Below are positions 1 to 8,654 of a stretch of DNA of 35,398 nucleotides, in pieces. Source of the DNA: Planctomycetaceae bacterium (GTDB lineage: Bacteria; Planctomycetota; Planctomycetia; Planctomycetales; Planctomycetaceae); contig SIAF01000010.1 of NCBI GenBank assembly GCA_009691905.1, positions 1-35,398 of the forward strand, in the 5' to 3' direction. How positions within the stretch are numbered: the stretch's first letter is position 1; each line of letters starts with the position of its first letter. Under the pieces are notes generated by a model. The model had not been told where the DNA came from. It made no database searches and worked only from the letters and a program-made list of their open reading frames with translations. A program made the position numbers and the translations under genes.

Positions 1-6
1 TGAGCC

Positions 7-69
7 AGCGAGCCGCCGGGTTTACCCCGGCGGGCCGTCGTACCGGTGGGGTAAACCCACCGGCTCGCT
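7..69. repeat. Paired REP-like hairpins in inverted orientation
   Basis: Two hairpins lie back to back. The first has stem CCGCCGGG/CCCGGCGG (13-33) and the second has stem CCGGTGGG/CCCACCGG (43-63). Both carry the flank AGCGAGCCG, forward at 7-15 and inverted at 61-69, so they are two copies of one element in opposite orientation, as in a BIME. The pair lies directly downstream of the DUF1501 stop codon and could end transcription, though there is no T-tract. Confidence 0.7.
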
Positions 70-1531
70 ATCCCAGCAGCTCGCGGATGACATCACCACC
101 GCCCACGAGAGGGGCGGGGCGACCGGGGGACGCCAGCAGTTCTTCCCGCGCATCGACACCCAGCAGGTGGTACGCGGTACACAGCACATCTTTGGGATCG
201 ATCGGGCGATCGATCACTTCCGCCGCCGTCGCGTCGGTCGCACCGAGCACTTGCCCGCGCGGGACGCCAGCCCCTGCGAACAACTGGCAATAGGCGCGCG
301 ACCAATGATCGCGGCCCGGTGCGCCCGCGCCCGATGCAAAGAATCGTGGTGTGCGGCCGTGCTCGCTGAGGCACAGCACGAGCGTGTCATCCAGCAGGCC
401 GCGACTCTCCAGGTCGCCCAGCAGCGTCGCGAACGCGCGGTCGAATGCGGGCAACAGAAACGCACGTAACCGCGAGTGATGGTCGTAGTGCGTGTCCCAG
501 CTTTCGTCGGTTTGTCCGAATTCGTCCCAAACGACGGTGACCAGTTTGACCTCGGCCTGCAGCAATCGTCGGGCGGCAAGACACGCCTGCCCGAACAGCG
601 TCATCCCGTACGCTTCACGCAGGGATTCAGGTTCGCGTTCGATCTGCAGTGCCTCGCGCACCTGAGGCGTTGCCAGAAACTCGAACGCGCTTTCCCGCTG
701 GCGGATGTAACCACTGCCCGCCGGAGAGCGTTCGATCTCGGCACAACGCTGTTCGAACTGGGTCAGCAGCGATCGGCGGCGATCGAGCGTGTCGAGCGTC
801 AAATCGACCGTCCCGCTGGAACCGAACTCGAAACGTCCGTCGGGTGTGATCGCGCGAAACGGATCCCCCAGCGGCGCTTCGCCGCGGAATTCGGTCCACA
901 GCGGATCGTAGGCCGGCCCGAGAAATCCGCCGAACGTGCCGGCCCGCTTGTTCGGGCGTGCGAACAGGCTTTGCCGCCAGGGAAGCATCACGTTGGCCGG
1001 CACGCCGCGGGGTTGGGCGCCGAATTGCCCCCGACGTGCGAAGTAATCGACGACGCTGCCCAGGTACGGCCACTGATCGGGGTGCCGCTGCCGGCCTTCG
1101 ATCCGTTCGGTGTCGGGATTGCCGGTCAGCGTGTAGGCGGCCGAGTGGATGTTCCACGGATGCGACATCGAGCGGACCAGCGTGCCTCGATCGAGGATCT
1201 GCGCCGAGAGGGGCAGATGCTCGCAGATAGCCACTCCCGGCAGGCAGGTCGCGATCGACCCAAATTCACCCCGAATCTCGGCCGGGGCCTGTGGCTTGGG
1301 ATCGAACGTGTCGAGCTGACTCCAGGCACCGTAGATGTAAAGCACCAGGCAGCGTTTCGCGCGCCCGAACCCAGGCAGCGCGGCCGTTTTCGAGTGAACA
1401 GGACGGGCATCGGCTGTTCGGCCGCCTGCGAAACCCGTCAGGCCGCACAGGCCCAGCGCACCGCTGCGCAATAACTCGCGCCGATGGAGCCGCCCGGATT
1501 TCCAGCGTTCGGACCCGAGGATTTGCAACAT
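68..1531 (-). CDS. DUF1501 domain-containing protein
   Basis: This is a DUF1501 protein of about 487 residues, a family greatly expanded in planctomycetes and related to the alkaline phosphatase/sulfatase fold. The N-terminus has an RRELLRSGALGL stretch like a twin-arginine signal, suggesting export. The body has the family hallmarks: LVLYIYGAWSQLDTFDPKP near the start, MSHPWNIHSAAYTLTG, and a C-terminal half with TVVWDEFGQTDESWDTHYDHH and LCLSEHGRTPRF, which probably line the active site. In planctomycetes DUF1501 genes often follow a DUF1549/DUF1553 cytochrome-like gene; none is visible here, so it appears solitary. The ORF track starts at a GTG directly before the ATG chosen here. The biochemical role of the family is not established. 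Confidence 0.88.
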   Translation of the reverse strand: MLQILGSERWKSGRLHRRELLRSGALGLCGLTGFAGGRTADARPVHSKTAALPGFGRAKRCLVLYIYGAWSQLDTFDPKPQAPAEIRGEFGSIATCLPGVAICEHLPLSAQILDRGTLVRSMSHPWNIHSAAYTLTGNPDTERIEGRQRHPDQWPYLGSVVDYFARRGQFGAQPRGVPANVMLPWRQSLFARPNKRAGTFGGFLGPAYDPLWTEFRGEAPLGDPFRAITPDGRFEFGSSGTVDLTLDTLDRRRSLLTQFEQRCAEIERSPAGSGYIRQRESAFEFLATPQVREALQIEREPESLREAYGMTLFGQACLAARRLLQAEVKLVTVVWDEFGQTDESWDTHYDHHSRLRAFLLPAFDRAFATLLGDLESRGLLDDTLVLCLSEHGRTPRFFASGAGAPGRDHWSRAYCQLFAGAGVPRGQVLGATDATAAEVIDRPIDPKDVLCTAYHLLGVDAREELLASPGRPAPLVGGGDVIRELLG

Positions 1532-1605
1532 CACCGCGCCCCTGCTGCTGCATTGCCGGTCGAAACATCAACAATCGTCGATAATACCGGCCCGGACCGG
1601 TCGCA

Positions 1606-2658
1606 TCAATTCGTAGGTGTCTGCGGCGCGGGTGCCGGTCGGCCGCGCAGGGGCGCCGGGCAGCAGTCTTCAGGGCAGACGTCGTGATTGGCAGGGTATT
1701 GGCCGATCGCACTGCGTTCGCAGCGGCCTGAGAGTCGTTCTTCGATCAGCTCGCGAATCATGCGCACGAACAGTGCATGCGTTCCGACGGTCCCGGCGCG
1801 GACCATTCGCAGCCCCAATTCGTCGGCGAGGTGACGGGCTTCGTAATCGAGGTCGTACATGACTTCCATGTGGTCCGACAGGAACCCGATCGGCATGATG
1901 ACGAGGTGGCGAACGCCTGCCGCATGCGTTGCCCGCAGGTGGTCGAGAACATCGGGCTCGAGCCAGGGATCTTCCGGTCGGCCGCTACGACTCTGGTAAA
2001 CCAGTTTCCAGCGGTCGGGCATGACGCCGGACGCCTCGGCGGTCAGCCGGCACGCCTCGCGCAACTGTCGTTCGTAGTCGCAGTTGCGCGACATCGACAA
2101 CGGAATGCTGTGCGCGGTGAAAGCGACTTCGACACGCGGCAACGCCGCAGACGGCAGCCGGGCCAGCGCCGATTGCAGTCGATCGGCGCTGGCCGTGACG
2201 AACAGCGGGTGGTTGTAAAAGACTCGCAGCTTGTCGATTTGGGGCACCGGCTCGGGCAAATCGCCCTGCGCCCGTTGGATATCTTCGCGGTACTGGCGGC
2301 AGCCCGAATACGACGAATAGGCCGAGGCAACGTACGCCAAGGCCCGTTTGACCCCGTCGGCCGCCATCTGTTTGAGCGTTTCCGACAGCAGCGGGTGCCA
2401 GTTGCGATTGCCCCAATAGATCGGCAATGTGATGCCATAACCGTCGAGTTCGGGCCGCAGCGCGGCAATCAGCGCGCGCATCTGGGCGTTGATCGGGCTG
2501 ACTCCATCGAAATGCTCGTAATGGGCGGCGACCTCGAGCATCCGCTCGCGCGGGACGTTTTTGCCGCGCAGCACGTTCTCGAGAAACGGCAACACGTCGC
2601 CCCGTTGTTCGGGGCCGCCGAATCCGACGATCAGAAGGGCATCGTAAACTGGCTCCAA
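1606..2658 (-). CDS. hemH: Ferrochelatase (protoporphyrin or coproporphyrin type)
   Basis: This is a 350-residue ferrochelatase, which inserts Fe2+ into a porphyrin late in haem synthesis. It opens with the family signature ALLIVGFGGPEQ, has YWGNRNWHPLL, and carries the catalytic histidine in FTAHSIPLSM followed by LVYQSRSGRPEDPWLEPDV. A cysteine in SSYSGCRQYRED and a cysteine-rich tail (VCPEDCCPAP) resemble the cysteines that bind a [2Fe-2S] cluster in some actinobacterial-type enzymes; that is inference. The start is TTG, supported by AGGAG eight bases upstream. An ATG at 2665 lies in another frame and is not used. The gene sits head to head with the repeat-bearing gap before the DUF1571 gene. 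Confidence 0.93.
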   Translation of the reverse strand: MEPVYDALLIVGFGGPEQRGDVLPFLENVLRGKNVPRERMLEVAAHYEHFDGVSPINAQMRALIAALRPELDGYGITLPIYWGNRNWHPLLSETLKQMAADGVKRALAYVASAYSSYSGCRQYREDIQRAQGDLPEPVPQIDKLRVFYNHPLFVTASADRLQSALARLPSAALPRVEVAFTAHSIPLSMSRNCDYERQLREACRLTAEASGVMPDRWKLVYQSRSGRPEDPWLEPDVLDHLRATHAAGVRHLVIMPIGFLSDHMEVMYDLDYEARHLADELGLRMVRAGTVGTHALFVRMIRELIEERLSGRCERSAIGQYPANHDVCPEDCCPAPLRGRPAPAPQTPTN

Positions 2659-2765
2659 AACGCATACTCCTGCGGGAAAGTCAGAGAATCACCTGGCGCG
2701 GCCTTCGGCCGCAACCCAAGGGAAAACCACGGATTTCACGAATCACACGGATGACTGTGGATGAG

Positions 2766-2838
2766 CAAAGGAAACGATGCGGTGCCGCAATGCAAAGTGA
2801 CCCTTCAGGGGGCTCACGCCCCCCGCTCGCCTGCTCAA
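2766..2838 (+). repeat. Dispersed repeat, copy A
   Basis: This 73-nt element starts CAAAGGAAACGATGCGG and ends GCTCGCCTGCTCAA. It contains a near-palindrome around GGTGCCGCA and the hairpin GGGGGC-TCAC-GCCCCC. Copy B at 32519-32590 is the same sequence inverted, with only about three differences. Copy C at 35351 runs off the window end. Confidence 0.85.
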
Positions 2839-3160
2839 TCGTCCTGTGCTGCAGGAGCCCCTCTCCCTGCGTCTTTCTGCTTGCTCCTGTTCCTATTGTA
2901 GACCCTCAGTCAAAGCTTGTTGAGTGTGTCGATCGTTCGGGCGCGGCAAACTGATCTGACCAGTGAAACGCTGCGGCGCAGACTCGAAATGCGGAAGTCC
3001 CGACAGGGGTTAAGGGATTCGCGCAAAACGGTTGTACAGCACGGGGCAGAAACGCTGTTCGCGTTGCAGCGGGCAATCCGATTCCAGAGGGTGCAGGCAT
3101 GGAGTGCCGACTCTCTCGCACGGAAGCGGATGGTATCTCACGGTACCAGACCCCGATCTC

Positions 3161-3193
3161 GATTCCGAACTCCCCCGATTCCGAACTCCCCCC
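3161..3193. repeat. Short tandem repeat (2 units)
   Basis: The 16-nt unit GATTCCGAACTCCCCC occurs twice in direct succession, the second with one extra C. It is probably slippage or low-complexity intergenic sequence; no function is visible. Confidence 0.7.
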
Positions 3194-3318
3194 GACTCGC
3201 AACTTCCGGGGCGGCCGCGATTTGACCGCGACCGTCGCCGACTCCGCAGGATGGAGCCAGTCTCAGCGCGTTTCGACGCCGCGCCTTCACTCCTCGGTCG
3301 TACAAGGATCGCCGACGC

Positions 3319-4338
3319 ATGCAGCGACTCAAGCAACTCTGGCAGCTCCGCAAATACTGTAAACTTCCGCACGGCGCCGTGCGGATGAACTGCCTGGCGG
3401 CCCTGATCGGGCTGATGGCCTTCGGGATTCTGGTCCTGAGTTTTCATGCGACCCCGGCCGGCGCCGGCCTCGACGCGGCGAGCCTGGCCGGCCCGCAGTT
3501 GACAACCGGCCCCGCCCCGGTCATTGCCTCGACGACGGGCGGGGGCACGGGGCTGTCGTCGTTGTCGATGGACGAGATCAACCAGCGCATTCAGGGGGCG
3601 ATTCACGGCAGCAAACTGGCGATGCAACTGCACGTGGCGCTGCTGGAAGTCGGCAAACAACGGCTCGAAAACTTTCCGGATTACACGGCGACCTTTTTCA
3701 AGCAGGAGAAGGTCGACGGCGACGACCTGCAGGAACTGCAGACGCTCCAGTTGAAGCTGCGGCACAAGCCGTTCAGCGTTTACATGAAATGGCTCGAGGG
3801 GGGCGACGTCGGGCGGCAGGTGCTGTACGTTGAAGGCGAATACGAAAACAGGATGCTCGTCAAGTTCGGCGGAGCGAAGGCCAGGCTGCTGCCGATTCTG
3901 AAGCTCGAGCCGACCGGCGCTCTGGCGATGAAGGAATCCCGCCATCCCATCGTCGAGATGGGCCTGCTGCAACTCTCAGAGCTGATCATCAAGTATCGCA
4001 AACGCGATCTGGGGCTCAAAGACGGCGTTCGCTGGCAGATGCTGGCCGACCAGAAGGTCATGGACCGCGACTGCCATTGCTTCATCGTCGAATACGACAG
4101 CAAGGAAATCGAACCCGTTTATCGCAAGTCGATCACCTACATCGACAAGGAATTGTCGATTCCGATCTGCGTCAGGAGTTATGGCTGGCCCGAAGCCGAC
4201 TCGCTCACCGCCGATCCGCAAACGCTCGATGCCGAGACACTCATCGAATACTACGGCTACAAAGACGTCGAATTCGAAAGCCGGCTGACGGCCAGCGACT
4301 TCGACAAAGCAAATGCCGAGTACAAATTTCGACGATAG
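3319..4338 (+). CDS. DUF1571 domain-containing protein
   Basis: The 339-residue product has a hydrophobic N-terminal segment (about residues 23-48, LAALIGLMAFGILVLSF), so it is probably exported or anchored in the inner membrane. The rest matches my memory of DUF1571, a family of unknown function common in planctomycetes: NFPDYTATFFKQEK, FSVYMKWLEGGDVGRQVLYVEG, RHPIVEMGLLQL and, near the end, LIEYYGYKDVEF. The region after the signal begins with a helix, then looks mainly like beta strand, as in lipoprotein-carrier-like folds; this comparison is inference. AAGGA lies about ten bases before the chosen ATG. A second Met at residue 23 is an alternative start. It is followed after 115 bp by a sulfatase on the same strand. 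Confidence 0.85.
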   Translation: MQRLKQLWQLRKYCKLPHGAVRMNCLAALIGLMAFGILVLSFHATPAGAGLDAASLAGPQLTTGPAPVIASTTGGGTGLSSLSMDEINQRIQGAIHGSKLAMQLHVALLEVGKQRLENFPDYTATFFKQEKVDGDDLQELQTLQLKLRHKPFSVYMKWLEGGDVGRQVLYVEGEYENRMLVKFGGAKARLLPILKLEPTGALAMKESRHPIVEMGLLQLSELIIKYRKRDLGLKDGVRWQMLADQKVMDRDCHCFIVEYDSKEIEPVYRKSITYIDKELSIPICVRSYGWPEADSLTADPQTLDAETLIEYYGYKDVEFESRLTASDFDKANAEYKFRR

Positions 4339-4453
4339 TGTCCTGGTGGCCCTGACCCGCTGTGTCGCCCGGCACGTAGCAGGTTGACGTCGACGAGTTC
4401 GATGGGCAACGCTTACCCCCCGGGGTATGATCGCTTCCACTCGGAGGTGATGC

Positions 4454-5851
4454 ATGCTGTCGCGTGTCGTGGTTGCCGCGGCGTTCGTCTGGCTGCTGTG
4501 CGCGGGACGTGTCCCGGCGGCAGAACCGACACGCCCCAATTTGATCGTCCTGCTGTGCGATGATCTTCGTGCCGACTGCCTGGGCTGCGCTGGGCACCCC
4601 AAGCTGAAAACGCCGCACATCGATCGGCTGGCTGCCGAAGGGACGCGTTTTCGCAACGCGTTCGTCACCACGTCGATCTGTTGCGTTTCGCGCGCCAGCT
4701 TCATCACCGGGCAATTCGCGCGCCATCACAAGGTGGCTGACTTTGCGACGCCGCTGCCACCCGGGTCATTGCAGGCCGCCTGGCCCGCCATTTTGAAACG
4801 AGCCGGCTACCGCACGGGCTGCTTCGGCAAATGGGGGCTGGGGGGTGTCGAGCCGCGCGAGGTGTTCGACGCCTGGGATGCGTGGGGCGGGCAGGGGGAA
4901 TATTTCCACGAGGTCGACGGCGAGCAGGTTCACAATTCGGAGTACCTGGCGCGGCGGGCGGTGGAATTCCTGAGATCGGGGCCACCCGATAAGCCGTTTT
5001 GCCTGCTGGTGTATTACAAATCGCCCCACGACCCCCTGCAGCCCGACCCGCGTGATGCGGGGCTGTTTCGCGACGACGTAATCGAGGTTCCCGCGACGTA
5101 CAGCCTCGCGGCGTTCGAAGCGATGCCCGAATTCATTCGCGTTTCAGAAGGGCGCACGCGGGCGATCAAGGCGCATCCCACACCCGAGGCGTATCAGGAA
5201 TTCGTCAAGCAATACCTGCGCCTCGTGGCGGGAGTCGATCGTTCGGTCGGGAAGATTCGCGATGCTCTGGACGAATTGCGACTGGCCGACAATACGGTGA
5301 TCACGTTCAGCTCGGATAACGGTTTCTTCCTGGGCGAACACGGCCTGTCGCACAAGTGGCTGATGCACGAAGAGTCGATCCGCATCCCGCTGATTGTTCG
5401 CGACCCGCGCCTGCCGGCCGCGCGGCGCGGGCAGACGAATGACGAACTGGTGCTCAACATCGATGTGGCCCCCACGCTGCTCGATCTGGCTGGTGCCAGG
5501 ATTCCTGATTCGGTCGACGGTCGCAGTCTCGTATCGCTCCTGAGCGGCGAGCCGGTCAAGTGGCGAACCGATTTTTTTTACGAGCATCACTTTCACAACG
5601 CCGGGACAATCCCGCGCACCGAGGGAGTGCGCACCAGAGATTGGAAGTACATCACCTACTTCGACGTAAACCCGGCTTATGAAGAGCTGTACGACTTGAA
5701 ACACGACCCGCATGAAAAACGTAACCTCGTCAATGACCCGGCGCAGCGCGAACGGCTGGATCGGTTGCGACGCCGCTATCAGGAGTACGTCTCGCAACTC
5801 GGCCCGGCGGTGTTGCCACCGGGGCCGCCCCCGAAGCCAGTCGGTAGATGA
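4454..5851 (+). CDS. Secreted sulfatase (formylglycine type)
   Basis: This is a 465-residue sulfatase that hydrolyses sulfate esters, probably of a polysaccharide, after export. A signal peptide covers about residues 1-23 (ending VPAAEP). Metal ligands D36-D37 lie in LLCDDLRAD. The modification site is C76-C-V-S-R, where Val replaces the usual Pro or Ala at the third position. Later it has FSSDNGFFLGEHGLSHKW, a metal/substrate motif, and a C-terminal YDLKHDPHEKRNL typical of this family. A strong GGAGG lies six bases before the ATG. The next gene follows after 47 bp on the same strand, so the two may be co-transcribed. The substrate cannot be told from the sequence. Confidence 0.93.
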   Translation: MLSRVVVAAAFVWLLCAGRVPAAEPTRPNLIVLLCDDLRADCLGCAGHPKLKTPHIDRLAAEGTRFRNAFVTTSICCVSRASFITGQFARHHKVADFATPLPPGSLQAAWPAILKRAGYRTGCFGKWGLGGVEPREVFDAWDAWGGQGEYFHEVDGEQVHNSEYLARRAVEFLRSGPPDKPFCLLVYYKSPHDPLQPDPRDAGLFRDDVIEVPATYSLAAFEAMPEFIRVSEGRTRAIKAHPTPEAYQEFVKQYLRLVAGVDRSVGKIRDALDELRLADNTVITFSSDNGFFLGEHGLSHKWLMHEESIRIPLIVRDPRLPAARRGQTNDELVLNIDVAPTLLDLAGARIPDSVDGRSLVSLLSGEPVKWRTDFFYEHHFHNAGTIPRTEGVRTRDWKYITYFDVNPAYEELYDLKHDPHEKRNLVNDPAQRERLDRLRRRYQEYVSQLGPAVLPPGPPPKPVGR

Positions 5852-5898
5852 TCGGCTCGCTCGGCTGAAAATTCTTTCCGCTGCGCCGGTAAACACGA

Positions 5899-7842
5899 AT
5901 GAACTCCCTGACGAATTCGCTGCGTGTGACGCTGGTTGTCGGCGGCATGGTTTTGTTTCCAGCCGCGCTGCCGGCCGCTGAGCCTTTTTGCATCCAGGTC
6001 GTCGATGCCGAAACCGGTCGCGGCGTGCCGCTGGTCGAGCTGAAGACGGTCAACGACATCCGTTATTACACCGACAGTCAGGGAGTCGTGGCGTTTGATG
6101 AACCGGGGCTGGAGGGGCAATCGGTGTTCTTCCACGTGAAGAGCCACGGGTACGAATTTGCCAAAGATGGCTTCGGGTTTCGCGGCAAGGCGCTGACGGT
6201 GACTCCCGGCGGTAGGGGAAAACTGGAAATCAAGCGACTGAACATCGCCCGGCGACTGTACCGCGTCACCGGCGCGGGCATCTATCGCGACAGCCTCTTG
6301 TGCGGCATGAAAGCGCCGATCCGCGAGCCGCTGCTCAATGCGCAGGTGACGGGATCGGACAGCGTGGTCAACGCGTTCTATCGGGGAAAGATCTACTGGT
6401 TCTGGGGCGACACCAATCGGCCGAGTTATCCATTGGGAAATTTTCACGTCCCCGGTGCGACGTCGCTGACGCCGGAGCACGGAGGACTCGATCCGAACGT
6501 CGGTGTCGATCTTGAGTATTTTGTCGATGAAAAAGGGTTCGCCCGCCCGACCGCGCAATTGCCGGGCGAGGGGCCGACCTGGATTTTCGGCCTGACCGCC
6601 GTGCGCAACGCGGCGGGCCAGGATAGGCTGATGACCGGTTTCATGAAAGTGAAACCGCCGCTCGACGTTTACCAGCGCGGCATTGCCGAGTTCGACGACG
6701 CAACGAACTCGTTTCGCAAGCTGACCGAGTTCACGCCCGATGTGCCGCTGCACCCGGATGGGCAGCCGATGACGCTGAATAGCGAAGCGGGAGAGCACGT
6801 CTATTTTTCGGCGCCATATCCGCTCGTGCGAGTCAAGGCCGCCGCCGCATCGTTTGTCAACCTGGACGAGTACGAAGCGTATACGTGCTTGCGCGAGGGA
6901 AGCCGGTTTGAAAAACCGCAGATCGACAGCGATCCCGACGGGCGCGTGCGCTATGCGTGGAAACGGGGCACGCCGGCGGTCGGCCCGGCCGAGCAGAAAA
7001 AGCTGATCGAGCGACGATTGCTGAAGGACCACGAGGGATTGCTGCAATTGCGCGACCGCGACACGGGCAAAGCCGTGCAGGCGCACGCGGGATCGGTCTC
7101 TTGGAACGAATTCCGCAAACGGTTCGTGATGATCACGACCGAAATCGGCGGCGGTCCGTCGATGCTGGGGGAAACGTGGTATGCCGAAGCCGAGTCGCCG
7201 GTCGGCCCGTGGGTGTATGCCGTCAAGGTGGTGACCCACGACCGGTACAGTTTCTATAACCCTAAGCAGCACGCATTGTTCGACGCTTTTGGCGGCCGCA
7301 CGATCTATTTCGAGGGAACGTACACCAACACATTTTCGGGAAACCCCGATCAAACGCCTCGGTACGATTACAACCAGATCATGTATCAGCTCGACCTGGC
7401 TGACCCGCGGGTCGCATTACCGGTGGCGTTCGTATGGAGTTCGGACGCGAATCAAGACCGCATCGTTCGCACGTCGCTCCGCAGCGACGCCGATGAGGAA
7501 GACGCTCGCGAAAAGCGCCTCTTCCGACAGTTCGCCTTCTTCGCCTGCGATCGGCCCGGCGAGAAAACGATCGCCGTTTATGAGGGCGAAACCAAATCGT
7601 CCGATCCCTGCCTGCAACTCGAAAAAACCGAAACTGACGACGCCCGCGTTGAACCCCGGTTTCACGCGCTGCCCGCCGACCTCGGGCAACCCCCTTCCAC
7701 GACTGTGCCCCTGTACGAGTATCGCAGCGTCACCGGTGACAAACGCTTCTATTCGACCGATCCGAAACGGGACGATACGGGTTTTCAGCGCGGCGACAAG
7801 CCGTTGGTTCGGGTTTGGAAGAATCCGTATCGGGAACCGTAG
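5899..7842 (+). CDS. Secreted protein, propeller-like, with DUF5648-like C-terminus
   Basis: The product has 647 residues with a signal peptide (about 1-28, ending PAAEP). Residues 30-110 (VVDAETGRGVPLVELKT) look like a small beta-sandwich, of the carboxypeptidase-regulatory kind. The middle has propeller-like motifs such as YRGKIYWFWGDTNRPSYPLG, GPTWIFGLTAVRN and YFEGTYTNTFSG, resembling DUF4185/GH43-type five-bladed propellers. The last 45 residues (YEYRSVTGDKRFYSTDP) resemble the DUF5648 repeat. It follows a sulfatase closely and may act on the same exported substrate. I could not assign a reaction. Its stop codon meets the broken end of the isomerase remnant on the other strand. Confidence 0.72.
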   Translation: MNSLTNSLRVTLVVGGMVLFPAALPAAEPFCIQVVDAETGRGVPLVELKTVNDIRYYTDSQGVVAFDEPGLEGQSVFFHVKSHGYEFAKDGFGFRGKALTVTPGGRGKLEIKRLNIARRLYRVTGAGIYRDSLLCGMKAPIREPLLNAQVTGSDSVVNAFYRGKIYWFWGDTNRPSYPLGNFHVPGATSLTPEHGGLDPNVGVDLEYFVDEKGFARPTAQLPGEGPTWIFGLTAVRNAAGQDRLMTGFMKVKPPLDVYQRGIAEFDDATNSFRKLTEFTPDVPLHPDGQPMTLNSEAGEHVYFSAPYPLVRVKAAAASFVNLDEYEAYTCLREGSRFEKPQIDSDPDGRVRYAWKRGTPAVGPAEQKKLIERRLLKDHEGLLQLRDRDTGKAVQAHAGSVSWNEFRKRFVMITTEIGGGPSMLGETWYAEAESPVGPWVYAVKVVTHDRYSFYNPKQHALFDAFGGRTIYFEGTYTNTFSGNPDQTPRYDYNQIMYQLDLADPRVALPVAFVWSSDANQDRIVRTSLRSDADEEDAREKRLFRQFAFFACDRPGEKTIAVYEGETKSSDPCLQLEKTETDDARVEPRFHALPADLGQPPSTTVPLYEYRSVTGDKRFYSTDPKRDDTGFQRGDKPLVRVWKNPYREP

Positions 7843-7996
7843 CTCGACGTCGCGGTTGCAGCCCCGGTGCATACGGGTCGAGGCAATCGTGATCGAGGGT
7901 GATCGCCACCGACTCGTAGCCGGAGTCGGCGAGCAACGACAGCGCATCGTCCCAGCGGTGACAGGCCAGGCCGTTGGTGTTGTAGCCGAGGTGCAT
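7843..7996 (-). pseudogene. Truncated sugar phosphate isomerase/epimerase (TIM barrel), N-terminus only
   Basis: Reading minus from ATG at 7996, about 50 residues (MHLGYNTNGL, DDALSLLADSGYESVAITLD) look like the first beta-alpha unit of an AP-endonuclease-2-type sugar isomerase. Such proteins normally run to about 270 residues. Here resemblance ends where the stop codon of the convergent 647-residue gene lies; the open frame runs on to 7730 only as antisense of that gene. The start overlaps the DUF1080 stop as TGATG, typical of translational coupling, so an operon once continued here. A deletion or insertion joined the fragment to the foreign gene end. Family identification rests on a short stretch. 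Confidence 0.6.
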
Positions 7997-8619
7997 CAAT
8001 CCGGCAGCGCTTTGACCATGATATTCTTGTAGCGCGCGACGCTTTTGGGGTCGTGGGCCTGAATGGCAAAGCTCCCTTTGCTGAGCTTGCGGGTTCCGGT
8101 CACCCCTTCGGGTTCGACGTATTCGTACAACGTCTTGTCGTTGATCTTCACGGTGATCTGCTTGCCTTTGACGATGATGTGGTAGGTGTACCACTCGTTG
8201 TCTTTAACCGGGCTGCTGAACAGCTTGACGACGTTGTACAGGCTGCCCGATTTCACCGGGTCGCCTTGCGTCTGGTTGACCTGCACTTCGTACCCGTTGT
8301 TGGGAAACGTGTCTTCGTACTTTGTGTGGATGTACAGCCCCGAGTTGCTGCCGGGGGTCGTCAGGCAGTCGGCCTTGAACTCGAAATTCTTGAATTCCTG
8401 TTCGGTGAACAGGTGCGAGCGAATGGGGGGGGTCACGATTTCGCCGTTCTCGACTTTCCACTCGATTTTCTCGCTGGGCGTCCAGCCGGTCAGGTCTTTG
8501 CCGTTGAACAGTTTGACCCAGCCCTCTTCGAGCGGCTTCTCGTCGGCACCGACCACCAGGGCTGCCAGGGTGAACAGGGCGACAACGGCGGACAAAAACT
8601 GGAGACGTGAACGCTTCAT
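7996..8619 (-). CDS. DUF1080 (3-keto-disaccharide hydrolase-like) secreted protein
   Basis: This is a 207-residue protein with a signal peptide (about 1-24, MKRSRLQFLSAVVALFTLAA). The mature part is one DUF1080 concanavalin-like domain: EEGWVKLFNGKDLTGW, FEFKADCLTTPGSNSGLYIHTKY, YEVQVNQTQGD, WYTYHIIVKGKQITVKINDK and GSFAIQAHDPKSVARYKNI. DUF1080 proteins are linked to hydrolysis of 3-keto-glycosides and lie beside oxidoreductases and isomerases in planctomycetes. AGGAAG lies six bases before the ATG. The downstream isomerase partner is truncated, so the original pathway here may be broken. Confidence 0.92.
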   Translation of the reverse strand: MKRSRLQFLSAVVALFTLAALVVGADEKPLEEGWVKLFNGKDLTGWTPSEKIEWKVENGEIVTPPIRSHLFTEQEFKNFEFKADCLTTPGSNSGLYIHTKYEDTFPNNGYEVQVNQTQGDPVKSGSLYNVVKLFSSPVKDNEWYTYHIIVKGKQITVKINDKTLYEYVEPEGVTGTRKLSKGSFAIQAHDPKSVARYKNIMVKALPD

Positions 8620-8654
8620 GGAGTTCTTCCTGGATGGAATGAATTTCGAGAAAA

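Larger units (their letters stand above)
2659..3318. other. 660-bp gap between hemH and the DUF1571 gene
   Basis: There is no convincing gene here. The gap holds dispersed repeat copy A (2766-2838) and a tandem pair of GATTCCGAACTCCCCC (3161-3193). ORFs in this interval read through the repeats and show no domain. Promoters for the divergent neighbours must lie here, but I could not pick out clear -35/-10 boxes. Confidence 0.6.

Noticed and set aside
476-1474. 332-residue plus-strand ORF
   Set aside because: It lies antisense within the DUF1501 gene and shows no family features.
5779-7353. 524-residue minus-strand ORF
   Set aside because: It is antisense to the propeller-like secreted protein, which has a signal peptide and recognisable motifs. 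The shadow has neither.
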